Shown: positions 42,252-51,602 of the stretch, in pieces | Position numbering within the stretch: position 1 is the first letter of the stretch | How the letters are laid out: the number at the start of each line of letters is the position of its first letter | Source of the DNA: DALYLB01 sp964468345 | GTDB lineage: Bacteria; Acidobacteriota; Blastocatellia; RBC074 | Direction of reading: 5' to 3' | NCBI GenBank assembly: GCA_964468345.1 | Contig: CAYXVZ010000022.1 | Coordinates: 14,755 to 78,754 of the forward strand | Length of the DNA: 64,000 nt | Notes under the pieces: generated by a model | The model's database searches: none | What the model was told of the DNA's origin: nothing | What the model saw: only the letters and a program-made list of their open reading frames with translations | Position numbers and translations under genes: made by a program

Positions 42252-44780
42252 TTATTCATTTCGGAGTTGACGCGAGTTAAACATCGTGTAGACCTCGGCA
42301 ATTCCCCAGGTCAGCAGAACTGCGGCGGCAATGATGATCAGTGCAAATGCGTCCAGCGACTCGAGTCCGAGCAATTTTCGCAAGCCGGGTAAAAGAAACA
42401 CGAGCATCTGGATTGCCAGAGCCAGAACGACCGATAGATGGAGCACGGGATTGACAAGCGGCTGATAGTTAATGCGCCTTGTTGGGTACAGGAAGGTCAG
42501 CGGAGCAATGGACTCGAAAAGAAATACCGCGGTGCGGGTCGCCCCGATGCTAAAACCGAGCCTGGGAAAGTAGATCAACAAGGCCCCGCCGATTAAGGCC
42601 TTGATTGCGCCGACCACGAGAATAAAGCGCACGGAGGTTGCGTCGAGCAGGGGCGCGTGGGGATCGCGAGGCGGCTGACGCATCACGCCGGGGCTCCGAT
42701 CCAACCCCAATGCCAGTGCAGAGGGACCGTTGGCGATTACATTGATCCAGAGCAGTTGCACCGCCGTCAGGGGAAGCAAGATCCCTCCCGCCTCATCCTT
42801 CAGGCCGACCAGCAACGACCCGATAGTTCCGCCGATCACCAGCAGGACCAGCGCCACATTGACCGAGAAAAGAAAGCGATTGAATTTCTGAATGTTTTCG
42901 TAAATGCTGCGTCCCTCTTCAATCGCGGCAATGATGGTGGCAAAGTTGTCGTCCATCAGAACCAGATCGGCCACTTCGCGGGAGACGTCGCTGCCGCGCT
43001 GTCCCATCGCCAGACCGACGTCGGCCCGTTTCAGCGCGGGGGCATCGTTGACGCCGTCGCCGGTCATTGCCACGGTATGCCCCTCTTCCTTCAATGCCTC
43101 GACCAGGCGCAGCTTGTGTTCCGGTGCGACACGGGCGAAGACATTGGTATCCCGCACCGCCTCTCGCAACGCTTCCGGCGAGAGCGTCTCCAGATCGTGC
43201 CCGGTCAGAACGCGGCTCGGCGGGATGCCGACTTCTTGCGCCACCGCAAGTGCCGTCGCCGGATGGTCGCCCGTGATCATTACGACTCGAATTCCTGCTT
43301 CCAGGGCTTGCCGGATGGAACTGGGGACCTCGGGGCGCGGTGGATCCCAGAGCATTACCAGCCCGAGAAAAGTCAGGCCGTCATCGCTCTCTCCCAACCG
43401 ATAAGCCAGCGCGAGCACGCGGAAACCGCTTCGGGCATATGCTTCCGCCTTTTCCTCCCAATTCCGCCTGTCCTCTTCGGAAAGGAGGCTGCGCTGTAAG
43501 AGTACTTCAGGCGCGCCTTTCAAGTAACTTACCGGCCCTTCGTCTTCGAGGACGGTGACGCGCATGTATTTGTGCGCACTATCAAAAGGAAAACTGCTAT
43601 CGCGGGGAAATCGCTGCCGCAGGGGCGCCGGTTCCCGGCCGTGCGTGCGCGCATACTCCAAGAGCGCAAGTTCCAGCGGGTCGCCTGCCGCGCTTCCGTC
43701 CTCCGCGTCGTTCGCCAGTACCATCGCTCGCAGCGACCGCTCCGGATCGACAGACTCGACGCTGCGAACATGCATCCGGTTTTCGGTGATCGTCCCTGTC
43801 TTGTCGGTCGCGATGACGGTCACAGACCCCAGGGCTTCGACGGCGCTAAGTCGGCGCACGACGGCTTTTCGTTTTGCCATCCGCTCGACTCCCAATGTCA
43901 ACGTCAGCGTCAGCACGGCCGGCAATCCTTCGGGAATGGCCGCGACCGCGAGCGCAACGGCGAACATCAGCACGTGTCCGATCCGATCGATGCCTTCAAT
44001 AAAAAGACCGCCGATCACCAGAAGCACGGACATCACCAGGATGATAATCGCGATCTGTTTGCCGAAAACATCCAGCCGCCGTTCGAGCGGTGTCGGGCCG
44101 GCGTCAATGCCGCTGATCATGAGGGCCAACCGCCCCATCGCGCTGCGAACTCCTGTGCGGGAAATTTCCGCGTAGGCTTTCCCGCGCACCAGCAACGTAC
44201 CGCTGAAGACTTCGTTTCCGTCCTCCTTTTCCACAGGCACGGATTCACCTGTCAGCACGGATTCATCCACCATGATTCCTTCAGCTTCTCGCAACACTCC
44301 ATCGGCAGGAATGCGATCGCCGGCTTCGAGTCGCACGATGTCTGAGGGAACAAGCTCTTTTCCAGGAAGGCGGATCAGTTGCCCGTCGCGCCGAACCCAG
44401 ACGAGAGGCGCCGTCATCCCCTTCAACACCGCCAATGCTGCCTCGGACTTGCTCTCCTGATAGGTTCCAAGACCGGCGTTCAACAGGAGGATGAGGGCAA
44501 TCGCTAACGATTCCACCGGCGCTCCATTCGCTCCTTCGAGAAAAAAAATAGTGATATCCACGACTAACGCGAAGAGCAGGATGTAGATCAGCGGGCTCTG
44601 AAACTGCCGTAGAAACCTTCGCCAGAGAGGTTTCGGCGGTTCTTCCGGCAACGTGTTCTCCCCGTACTGTTGCAGGCGGGATCGCGCTTCGGCCGTGGAA
44701 AGTCCTTGGAGTGTAATGGATTGTTGCGTCATCGAGTCGCTTTCGAGTGAAGTCATGAAGGGGTACTGTTTATGCTGCAT
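42252..44780 (-). CDS. Cation-transporting P-type ATPase (type II)
   Basis: An 842-aa (ATG start) membrane ATPase. VLTGESVPVEK near residue 165 is the actuator TGES motif. AAIPEGLPAVLTLTLTLG near 285 is the PEGLP element of M4 in type II (Ca/Na/K) pumps. DKTGTITENRM near 328 contains the phosphorylated Asp. MTGDGVNDAPALKRADVGLA near 565 is the hinge motif, and about four C-terminal helices follow. The start is set at 44780, because this ATG overlaps the end of the USP gene; internal ATGs at 44756 and 44732 are also possible. Ca2+ is the best guess for the ion. It is in one transcript with the stress protein. Confidence 0.92.
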   Translation of the reverse strand: MQHKQYPFMTSLESDSMTQQSITLQGLSTAEARSRLQQYGENTLPEEPPKPLWRRFLRQFQSPLIYILLFALVVDITIFFLEGANGAPVESLAIALILLLNAGLGTYQESKSEAALAVLKGMTAPLVWVRRDGQLIRLPGKELVPSDIVRLEAGDRIPADGVLREAEGIMVDESVLTGESVPVEKEDGNEVFSGTLLVRGKAYAEISRTGVRSAMGRLALMISGIDAGPTPLERRLDVFGKQIAIIILVMSVLLVIGGLFIEGIDRIGHVLMFAVALAVAAIPEGLPAVLTLTLTLGVERMAKRKAVVRRLSAVEALGSVTVIATDKTGTITENRMHVRSVESVDPERSLRAMVLANDAEDGSAAGDPLELALLEYARTHGREPAPLRQRFPRDSSFPFDSAHKYMRVTVLEDEGPVSYLKGAPEVLLQRSLLSEEDRRNWEEKAEAYARSGFRVLALAYRLGESDDGLTFLGLVMLWDPPRPEVPSSIRQALEAGIRVVMITGDHPATALAVAQEVGIPPSRVLTGHDLETLSPEALREAVRDTNVFARVAPEHKLRLVEALKEEGHTVAMTGDGVNDAPALKRADVGLAMGQRGSDVSREVADLVLMDDNFATIIAAIEEGRSIYENIQKFNRFLFSVNVALVLLVIGGTIGSLLVGLKDEAGGILLPLTAVQLLWINVIANGPSALALGLDRSPGVMRQPPRDPHAPLLDATSVRFILVVGAIKALIGGALLIYFPRLGFSIGATRTAVFLFESIAPLTFLYPTRRINYQPLVNPVLHLSVVLALAIQMLVFLLPGLRKLLGLESLDAFALIIIAAAVLLTWGIAEVYTMFNSRQLRNE

Positions 44781-45696
44781 CACTGTTTTTCGGACGATGG
44801 CGCCTTACAATCTCAACCGAGCACTTCGCGTGGGATGCCACGGCATGCGAGACGGAACCAAGCAAGAAGCGTTCGACTGCGCCCATCCCGCTCGACCCGA
44901 GCACAATCAGATCGGCTTCCCACTTGACCGCCTCATCGAGAATGACCTCCTTGGGCGAGCCGTACAGGATTTCGCTCTCGACCTTGAGCCGGGGTTCCGC
45001 GTGATCAGAGAATTGCGCCCTGACTTTATCGATGGTGTGATTGGCTGCTCTGTCCCTCTGAGCCTGGACCGCCTCGGATAAGGTGAGTTCAACTTGCGAG
45101 GAACTCAATGGAATGTCGACGGCATGGATGATTTTAACTCTGCTGCCATCCGGCCACGGCCGCAATGCAACCTCACCGGCCGCTGCAAGACTGCATAACG
45201 ACGCATCCACAGCCAGCAGAATCTTCATCTCCGAGCTTCCATCTTGCACAGCGTTCCCGCGCACGATTCTCACAGTGCATGGGGCATGGGTGAGTACTCC
45301 CAGCGCCACCGATCCCAACAGGAATCGCTTAAATCCCCCCAATCCCCGAGATCCGAGAACGATCAGATCGGCTTCCCACCGTGCGGCTTCCTCCAAAATA
45401 ACCTCGCGGGCATCTCCGATGATCGCCGCGCTCTCGATCCCCGCAGAATTCCCGTGTTGCGACCTCAATTTCGCCATGGTTCTGTCGATGTTGGCCGCGG
45501 CATGCTCCATCATCGCGCGCTCTATGCGCGAGTAGTCGCATTCCGGCAGCGACCTGGTTTCTTGAGATGGCTGAAAAGGCAGCCTGACCGCCGAAATGAC
45601 TTTGAAAAGGCTGTTGGCGGGCCAAGGGCGCGTGACCACCTCATGCACGGCCTGATCGCTGAAAGCAGAGCCATCAACAGGCAGTAAGATTTTCAT
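44770..45696 (-). CDS. Tandem universal stress protein
   Basis: A 308-aa protein with two UspA domains. Domain 1 (residues 1-150) starts MKILLPVDGSAFSDQAVHEV and ends in LIVLGSRGLGGFKRFLLGSV, the ATP-binding G-x2-G-x9-G-(S/T) pattern. Domain 2 (158-308) starts MKILLAVDASLCSLAAAGEV and ends in VLGSSGMGAVERFLLGSVSH. Both sites look intact. The gene ends inside the start of the P-type ATPase (overlap about 11 bp), so the two are translationally linked. It may couple stress or energy state to ion pumping; the coupling itself is inference. Confidence 0.92.
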   Translation of the reverse strand: MKILLPVDGSAFSDQAVHEVVTRPWPANSLFKVISAVRLPFQPSQETRSLPECDYSRIERAMMEHAAANIDRTMAKLRSQHGNSAGIESAAIIGDAREVILEEAARWEADLIVLGSRGLGGFKRFLLGSVALGVLTHAPCTVRIVRGNAVQDGSSEMKILLAVDASLCSLAAAGEVALRPWPDGSRVKIIHAVDIPLSSSQVELTLSEAVQAQRDRAANHTIDKVRAQFSDHAEPRLKVESEILYGSPKEVILDEAVKWEADLIVLGSSGMGAVERFLLGSVSHAVASHAKCSVEIVRRHRPKNSDAA

Positions 45697-46150
45697 ATCT
45701 CTCCCGAATTAGTTGATGTGCGTGTTATCCGGCAATCGAATAACCTAAAGCCTACGGTCAAAATACTGATTTAGGGAAACTTGATTTGTAGTGCAAGGAT
45801 TGTGCCGCCCAAAGGGATGCTCACTCACGCCTTGGAAACCCGAATGCGTTTGCGGCTCATTGGAAGGAAACACCACGGATCCAAAGGGACAAAGGAGGTG
45901 GCAGACCGGGTCGTTCCACGTACCCTGGCGCCATTGTTCGCTTGAACCATTGTGTCTTTTTTCTGTTTTTCCAGAAATACAATTGAAAACCGATCGATTT
46001 TCCCTTTCAGCTGAGAAAAATCCCCATAAATCAAGGCGAAAGTGTCTTTTTCCTCACCTGGAACGCCGCGGCGAGCCGCATTGACTGAAGATCCGTTGCC
46101 GCCAATTGCATCGAGCGCACCCAAACGAATTCTGCGCGCTGATCTATCGC
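45697..46150. other. Gene-free spacer with no clear signal
   Basis: The first part of a 936-bp gap (45697-46632). Several short reading frames exist on both strands, none with a convincing start, domain or codon use. The rest of the gap is filled by a palindrome (46151), a MITE-like element (46294) and a repeat array (46486). Confidence 0.5.
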
Positions 46151-46214
46151 CTGACTCTCCTTTGTCTAAAATCGTCCCACATTATGGGACGATTTTAGAC
46201 AAAGGAGAATCAGG
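46151..46214. repeat. Near-perfect 28-bp inverted repeat
   Basis: CTGACTCTCCTTTGTCTAAA continues to ATCGTCCC and is mirrored by GGGACGATTTTAGACAAAGG, with one mismatch and a loop of about 8 nt. It is unlike the other repeat families here. It may be a strong hairpin or a small mobile element end. Confidence 0.75.
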
Positions 46215-46293
46215 TCTTGAGTAGTTGGAGGTGAAGCGATGAAATGGTTCGCGATCAGTTTGTACCGCCCCAACAAACAATCAACCTGCCTTG

Positions 46294-46440
46294 CTGAATC
46301 AGTGCAAACCACTTTGGGACAAAGCTTTTACCACGAAGAAACGAAGAGCACGAAGAAAGACGCATACAGTACGCCTTCAATCTTTTCTTCGTGCTCTTTG
46401 TTTCTTTGTGGTTGCGCCTTTCTTGCTTGGCTTGATTTAG
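46294..46440. mobile_element. MITE-like element, 147 bp, copy 2 (reverse)
   Basis: CTGAATCA at the left end and TGATTTAG at the right end. Inside are ACTTTGGGACAAAGCTTTTA, the CCACGAAGAAACG hairpin, and GCCTTTCTTGCTTGGCTTGA. Compared with the copies at 36891 and 61360 it is inverted. Length is identical at 147 bp. Confidence 0.8.
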
Positions 46441-46485
46441 GTAAGGGCGATACGACGCCTGCAGATCCGGCAAGGTCCGCTGTCA

Positions 46486-46640
46486 AAAAGGTCTGGAAAC
46501 GTCCAGGAGGTCAATCGAAACCTGCCATGGATTTTCCAGACCTTGTGCTTTTTCAGATTTCTCAAGACTTCTCAAGACTTCTCAAGACTTCTCAAGACTT
46601 CCCGAGACTTCCCGAGACTTCCCGAGACTTCTCTAGACTT
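46486..46640. repeat. AAGTCTNGAG array, third copy
   Basis: AAAAAGGTCTGGAAACG and its complement CCAGACC... frame a lead-in, followed by eight to nine CTCAAGACTT / CCCGAGACTT units that run into the last codons of aqpZ. The left AAGTCT arm seen in the other two arrays is missing here. Confidence 0.82.
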
Positions 46641-47361
46641 CCGCCGGCCGCATCACCCCGGCCTCATCGCTTTCGCTGCTGAGCCATCCATAGGCGAAGC
46701 CCGCCAGACCCGCGCCGATGAGCGGAGCGATCCAGAAGACCCACAACTGCGCGAGGGCCCAGCCGCCGACGAAGATCGCGGGACCGGTGCTGCGCGCCGG
46801 ATTGACCGAGGTATTCGTCACGGGAATGCTGATCAGGTGAATCAGCGTCAGGCCAAGCCCGATGGCGATCGGCGCAAAGCCCTTCGGCGCGCGGCTGTCG
46901 GTCGAGCCGAGAATGATCAGCAGGAACATAAAGGTCATGACGATTTCCGTCAGCACGCCCGCCATCATTGAATAACCGCCCGGCGAATGGTCCGCATACC
47001 CGTTCGAGGCCAGGCCGCCGGCGATGGAAAAGCCGGGCTTTCCGCTGGCGATGATATACAACACGCCCGCGCCGGCAATTGCGCCGAGCACCTGTGCGCA
47101 AATGTAGGGCACGACGTCGACGGCGGGGAACCGTTTGGCGGCCCACAATCCCACCGAAACCGCCGGATTCAAATGACAACCCGAGATGTGACCGATGGCA
47201 TAGGCCATCGTCAACACCGTCAATCCAAAGGCCAATGAAACCCCATGCAGCCCGATTCCGACTTCCGGAAAGGCCGCCGCCAGCACCGCGCTTCCGCATC
47301 CGCCGAGTACAAGCCAGAACGTTCCGATAAACTCCGCTGTTGCTCTTTTTGCGATGGACAT
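46633..47361 (-). CDS. aqpZ: Aquaporin Z
   Basis: A 242-aa MIP-family water channel. Both NPA boxes are present: SGCHLNPAVSVGLWAAK near residue 60 and SIPVTNTSVNPARSTGPAIF near 180; the latter matches the AqpZ form with its aromatic/arginine selectivity residues. Six membrane helices are visible. The start ATG 47361 has AGGAGG 5 nt upstream; the upstream frame to 47541 is not conserved. The stop codon (TAG) lies within the 10-bp repeat. It probably allows rapid water flux in osmotic change. Confidence 0.93.
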   Translation of the reverse strand: MSIAKRATAEFIGTFWLVLGGCGSAVLAAAFPEVGIGLHGVSLAFGLTVLTMAYAIGHISGCHLNPAVSVGLWAAKRFPAVDVVPYICAQVLGAIAGAGVLYIIASGKPGFSIAGGLASNGYADHSPGGYSMMAGVLTEIVMTFMFLLIILGSTDSRAPKGFAPIAIGLGLTLIHLISIPVTNTSVNPARSTGPAIFVGGWALAQLWVFWIAPLIGAGLAGFAYGWLSSESDEAGVMRPAEV

Positions 47362-47665
47362 GTCGTCCTCCTCTTGGTTGGTAGAAACTGCTGTTGATAC
47401 GACTGAGCGCTGTGAAAACTGAAGCGAACGATTCACTGCCGAGAGCGAGCGTGTGCAGGTTTGCCGAAGGAATCCGGCCGTGACCTGTCGACGCGCGAAA
47501 CCTCGGGAACGAAATTGCTTTTTGGGGATTGAACGGCGCAATGCTAGCGCAAATTAGAAAAAACGCAATCCCGGCGGCGCAGTCATCGATCGGCTTGACT
47601 GCCGGGGAAGCTTCGGTACACTTGGGCAGCAAAAGACGTATCAACCCTAATCCCGAAGGTACAGA
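47362..47665. other. Divergent promoter spacer between aqpZ and the oxidoreductase
   Basis: No gene is seen. It must contain the promoters for aqpZ on the minus strand and for the Gfo/Idh gene on the plus strand; the latter candidate is listed separately. Confidence 0.5.
47595..47622 (+). promoter_or_regulatory. Candidate promoter of the Gfo/Idh gene
   Basis: TTGACT (47595-47600) and TACACT (47617-47622) with a 16-bp spacer, 43 bp before the start codon. Confidence 0.55.
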
Positions 47666-48907
47666 ATGAAAAACGATCAGAATTTTTCTCGCAGAGCGTT
47701 CATCTATGGATCCGCGGCCTCGGTCGTCACGGCCGCAAGCGCCGATCGCGTCCTGGGCGCAAACGGCCGGCTCCGCGTAGGCATCATTGGCTGTGGCGGT
47801 CTTGCGCAGGGCGCGCATATTCCTTCCTTGATGAAGATGAAAGACTCCGACAACGTCGAGATCGTCGCGGTCTGCGATGTATATCAGAAGCGCCTGGATC
47901 AGGCCGCGGCAACGACCGGCGCCAAACCCTTCAAGGATTACCGCACCCTGCTCGAACAGAAAGACCTCGATTATGTCGCCATCGTGACGCCCGAGCACTG
48001 GCACGCGAAAATGACGATCGATGCCGCCGATGCGGGAAAGCATATCTACTGCGAAAAGCCGATGACCTGGTCGATCGACGAAGCCAAAAAAGTCGTCGCC
48101 AAGATCAACGCGACCAAAGTCAAAATGCAGGTCGGCGTGCAGGGCATGTCCGATGATTCGTATGATACCGCGCAGAAGCTGATCAAGGCGGGCAAGATCG
48201 GCCGGCCCATTCAGGCGCAGATCGATTACTCACGCAATCACAAGCGCGATTTCTGGGTCAGCGACGAACCCGATAAAGACGTTCGGCCCGGTGAAAACCT
48301 CGACTGGAACGCCTTTCTCGGCTCCGCGCCGAAGCGGCCCTTCGATCTCGATCGGTTCCTGCACTGGCGGCGGTATTGGGATTATTCGGGCGGCATCGCG
48401 ACGGACCTCTTTGTTCATCGCATCACGCGCATCATCCGCGCCCTGGATCTGAAATTCCCGACGCGCGCCGTGGCCGTCGGCGGCAAATGGGAATTTCGCG
48501 ACAGCGCCGCGGAAATTCCCGATACCTTCAATATGATGCTGGATTATCCGGAGGGACTCTCGGTCGTCGTGCTTTCCTCGATGGCGAATTCCGAGCCGAT
48601 TCCGCACGTCATTCGCGGCCACGAGGCCACGCTCGAATTCACGCGCGAGGGTTTCGTCATTCGTCCGGAAGGCCGATTCAATAAAGAGGGCGGCCGCGAA
48701 GAGTACGTTCACAAAAAGACCGGCGGCGAAGACATCACGCTGCATCATCGCAACCTGCAGGACGCCATCCGCAACGGCGCCGCCATCAAGACCGATTGCA
48801 TGACCGGCTATTACGGCGTCGTCGCCGTCCGCATGGCCACCGAAGCCTTCCGCCGCAGCAAATGCATCAAGTGGGACGCGCAGCGGGAGAAACCGGTTGT
48901 GGCGTAA
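47666..48907 (+). CDS. Gfo/Idh/MocA oxidoreductase with Tat signal
   Basis: A 413-aa NAD(P)-dependent oxidoreductase predicted to be exported. The N-terminus FSRRAFIYGSAASVVTAASA is a twin-arginine signal. RVGIIGCGGLAQGAHIPSL near residue 37 is the Rossmann motif, and HIYCEKPMTWSIDEAKKVV near 125 contains the E-K-P motif with the catalytic lysine. The C-terminal alpha/beta domain includes LDWNAFLGSAPKRPFDLDRF near 211 and YWDYSGGIATDLFVHRITRI, with the histidine seen in sugar-dehydrogenase relatives. Exported Gfo/Idh proteins often act on sugar alcohols or aminosugars; inositol is one possible substrate but not indicated. Confidence 0.9.
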   Translation: MKNDQNFSRRAFIYGSAASVVTAASADRVLGANGRLRVGIIGCGGLAQGAHIPSLMKMKDSDNVEIVAVCDVYQKRLDQAAATTGAKPFKDYRTLLEQKDLDYVAIVTPEHWHAKMTIDAADAGKHIYCEKPMTWSIDEAKKVVAKINATKVKMQVGVQGMSDDSYDTAQKLIKAGKIGRPIQAQIDYSRNHKRDFWVSDEPDKDVRPGENLDWNAFLGSAPKRPFDLDRFLHWRRYWDYSGGIATDLFVHRITRIIRALDLKFPTRAVAVGGKWEFRDSAAEIPDTFNMMLDYPEGLSVVVLSSMANSEPIPHVIRGHEATLEFTREGFVIRPEGRFNKEGGREEYVHKKTGGEDITLHHRNLQDAIRNGAAIKTDCMTGYYGVVAVRMATEAFRRSKCIKWDAQREKPVVA

Positions 48908-48930
48908 GTGGGCAGTGACAAAATGAAGTC

Positions 48931-49091
48931 GGCAGGAGGCAGCGGCAGTCGGCAGGTTCAGGCCGAGTTTGCAGCTTCATCCTGCCGATTTTTATTTGAG
49001 GATAGAAGGGAATAACTCAATTCGTTATTTCCATCGACCGCTTCACCTACTATCTCGGCGAGAATCCTGCCTCCTGCCGCTGCCTCCTGCC
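48931..49091. repeat. GGCAGGAGGCAGCGGCAG inverted repeat
   Basis: 18-bp arms at 48931-48948 and 49074-49091 are perfect complements with a loop of about 125 nt. It fills the gap between the convergent oxidoreductase and lactonase genes and probably forms an RNA stem in both transcripts. Confidence 0.7.
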
Positions 49092-49101
49092 TACCTTCCT
49101 C

Positions 49102-50001
49102 TCATCCCAGGTATTCAAACATAGGCGCTCCCTTCACGCCCGGGCGGCATTGGAAGATGCTGCCGGCCAGGGGTTGCGAGGCGAGCACGTCGGGCTTCAA
49201 TCGCGTTCGCGCGGACGTGATATAAAGCGTTCCGAAATCCTCGCCGCCGAAGATGCATGAGGTCGGCCGCGAGACGGGCACCTTGATTTCAGCCAGTTCT
49301 TCGCCCGTGTGCGGATTCCATCGACAGACGTGCCCGCCGTCCCAGTGCGCGATCCAGAGCATGCCTTCTTCATCGATCGTCATCCCGTCAGGATAACCAT
49401 GCACCGTGCCGTCCACTTGAATGACGGTTCGTTCGTTCGCAATGGCGCCCGTGGCTTTCTCGTAATCGTAGGCAAAGACCTTTTGTTTCGGGGAATCGAT
49501 GTAATACATGGTCTTCGCATCGGCGGTCCAGGCGAGGCCGTTGCTGATCCAGACGCCGGGGACTTTGAGCGTGACCTTGCCGTCGGTTTCCAGGCAATAC
49601 AGATTGCCTTTGCCCTCGCCTTTGTCTTCATCCAAATGCAGCGAACCCGCCCAGAATCGGCCCGCCGGATCGACCTTGCCGTCGTTGAAGCGATTGCCGG
49701 GCAGATGCGACTCCGCATCCGCAATCGGCGTGAGCTGGCCGGTTTCGAGATCGAGGCCGGCGAAGCCGCTTTTGACCGCGAGAACCAGGCCGCCGGACTT
49801 TCGCACGGCCGCGGCCCCGACATAATCGCCCGTATCGATCACCCGATGCGCCCGCGTCGCCGGATCGTACAAATGCACCGCGAAGCCTTCAATGTCCACC
49901 CAATATAATTGTTTCGTTCGATGATCCCAGACCGGGCCCTCGCCCAGCAGGGAGTCGCTTTGAAATTCGAGTTCTGCAGATACTCTCTTCCGTTGATTCA
50001 T
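49102..50001 (-). CDS. SMP-30/gluconolactonase-family protein
   Basis: A 299-aa six-bladed beta-propeller lactonase. SLLGEGPVWDHRTKQLYWVD near residue 18 has the metal-binding Glu (G-E-G-P). GNRFNDGKVDPAGRFWAGSL near 101, WISNGLAWTADAKTMYYIDS near 150 (metal-binding Asn) and YPDGMTIDEEGMLWIAHWDG near 204 (Asp) complete the active site. The start ATG 50001 follows GAGGGTTT; a TTG directly before it is less likely. It hydrolyses sugar lactones, and may work with the Gfo/Idh dehydrogenase, whose products are lactones or acids, on the other strand. Confidence 0.9.
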   Translation of the reverse strand: MNQRKRVSAELEFQSDSLLGEGPVWDHRTKQLYWVDIEGFAVHLYDPATRAHRVIDTGDYVGAAAVRKSGGLVLAVKSGFAGLDLETGQLTPIADAESHLPGNRFNDGKVDPAGRFWAGSLHLDEDKGEGKGNLYCLETDGKVTLKVPGVWISNGLAWTADAKTMYYIDSPKQKVFAYDYEKATGAIANERTVIQVDGTVHGYPDGMTIDEEGMLWIAHWDGGHVCRWNPHTGEELAEIKVPVSRPTSCIFGGEDFGTLYITSARTRLKPDVLASQPLAGSIFQCRPGVKGAPMFEYLG

Positions 50002-50211
50002 CAAACCCTCGAGAAAATATTCAAAATATAAACCGGTTCATTGCTCCGGTTCTCAATTGACCGAAATGGGTTGAGGCCAGAGCGATTTGACCCTCATCGT
50101 CGCGCCAACCCTTAGCGACTGTCAATATCAGGCGGTTGTGGCGCTTTGAAAAAGCGTCACAATCAATTCCCGGCAACGGGTTGTCTTCCTGTACTTTCGT
50201 CTTGAGGAACT

Positions 50212-51396
50212 ATGATGAATTTACTGCAGATTATTTTGATTCTATCAATAATGGTACTTCATGGTCGTTGCCAGGATGTAAAAGTAGGAGTGCGTCCGCA
50301 ATCCTTGTATTTAGTTATGGTGAACGGAAGGTATGGGTATATCGATGCTACTGGTAAGTTAGTCTTTGAAACGCAGAATGCGGTTTACAATGTTCGGGAT
50401 TACGCTGAAGGATATGCTGTAATCGCAGTAAAGCCTCCTAAGGGTGAAAAGCCGGGGACACAAGGAAAATGGGGGTATATTGATGTTAATGGTGAATTGG
50501 CATTTAAAGCTGAGTACGATTACTGTCAAAGTTTTTCGGAAGGATTTGCTGCAGTAAGAATGAATGGAAATTGGGCGTATATCGATAAAATGGGAAAGCT
50601 GTTAACTGGTTTTGATTTTTATTCGGCTGGAGACGGTGCTGAAATGGTATTTTCTGAAGGTCGAGCTGCAATTAGGCTATTCGCTACGCCAATCAAACGG
50701 TACTACGCCAAATACGGTTATATTGACAATACAGGTAGGCTTGCTATCGATCCCCAATTTGACATGGCATTTCCATTTTCAGATGGCATTGCGAGAGTAA
50801 TGGTTGAAGAGCGGATTGGTAAAGGCAGATATGGCTATATCGATAAAGCGGGTAAAGTTATTGTTGCTCCGCAATACACTTTAGCGGGAAATTTTTCAGA
50901 AGGCCTCGCCTTCGTACAGATGACTGTGGATGGGAAAGAGAAAGTCGGATATATCGATAAGACAGGAAAATTGGTTATTCCTGCTCAATTCGGTGATGTC
51001 TATGAAAGAATTGCTGATTCGAAAGATCTTCGTGAATCCAATATTTATAACAGGAATGGGAGAGAGCGAGATTTTTCAGAAGGCTATGCGGCAGTGCAGA
51101 TAGACGAAAAGTGGGGATACGTCAATCGAGAGGGAAAGGTTGTCATCCAACCGGAATATCGTTATGCGGGTAGGTTTCGTGAAGGGCTTGCGCCCGTGGC
51201 CGTGCGACGAGGAAGGAAACGAGCCTATGGTTTTATAGATAAAAGCGGACGCCTTGCCATTCCATTGCAGTTCGACGATGTAGGGGAGTTTCGGGATGGT
51301 CTGGCAAAAGTGTTTATACTCGATTCCCACGGGGAGATAGATAAGTTGGGATATATTGATAAAACGGGGAGATATATCTGGAAACCGATAAAGTAG
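50212..51396 (+). CDS. WG-repeat protein 1
   Basis: A 394-aa protein made of about nine WG repeats (beta-type units of about 40-50 aa such as GYIDKAGKVIVAPQYTLAGN-FSEGLAFV). N-terminal MMNLLQIILILSIMVLHGRC is a signal peptide, with a cysteine that might be lipidated. Repeats end with GYIDKTGRYIWKPIK. WG repeats are thought to be binding scaffolds; no enzyme motif is present. The DNA is visibly AT-richer than flanking genes, with A/T third positions common. GAGGA lies close before the ATG. Paralogous to the next gene. Confidence 0.85.
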   Translation: MMNLLQIILILSIMVLHGRCQDVKVGVRPQSLYLVMVNGRYGYIDATGKLVFETQNAVYNVRDYAEGYAVIAVKPPKGEKPGTQGKWGYIDVNGELAFKAEYDYCQSFSEGFAAVRMNGNWAYIDKMGKLLTGFDFYSAGDGAEMVFSEGRAAIRLFATPIKRYYAKYGYIDNTGRLAIDPQFDMAFPFSDGIARVMVEERIGKGRYGYIDKAGKVIVAPQYTLAGNFSEGLAFVQMTVDGKEKVGYIDKTGKLVIPAQFGDVYERIADSKDLRESNIYNRNGRERDFSEGYAAVQIDEKWGYVNREGKVVIQPEYRYAGRFREGLAPVAVRRGRKRAYGFIDKSGRLAIPLQFDDVGEFRDGLAKVFILDSHGEIDKLGYIDKTGRYIWKPIK

Positions 51397-51602
51397 TATT
51401 CTACTACGGCGTCCCGCCATAATGCGGCTCTCGATGGTTTCAAGGAGTTAAAGTAATTACTCACGAGATCTCGTCCCGTAGGGACGAATAGATTTTAAGC
51501 AGGCCGCTTATGGCCTCTAATCATTGGCAAAATTTTGTAGATTCTTGAAATCTTTGCCTGAGCGTTGATTTTGTGTACAAGTTTCAGTTATCGAAGTATT
51601 TT

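Noticed and set aside
45791..46084. A 97-aa open frame in the large gap after the stress-protein gene
   Set aside because: No Shine-Dalgarno, no domain, odd composition, and a competing frame on the other strand of similar length; not supported as a gene.
47666..50001. Gfo/Idh dehydrogenase and SMP-30 lactonase as a part of the inositol-phosphate system
   Set aside because: Although myo-inositol dehydrogenases belong to the same family, these genes lie 18 kb away, on opposite strands, and have no inositol-specific signature that I can see.
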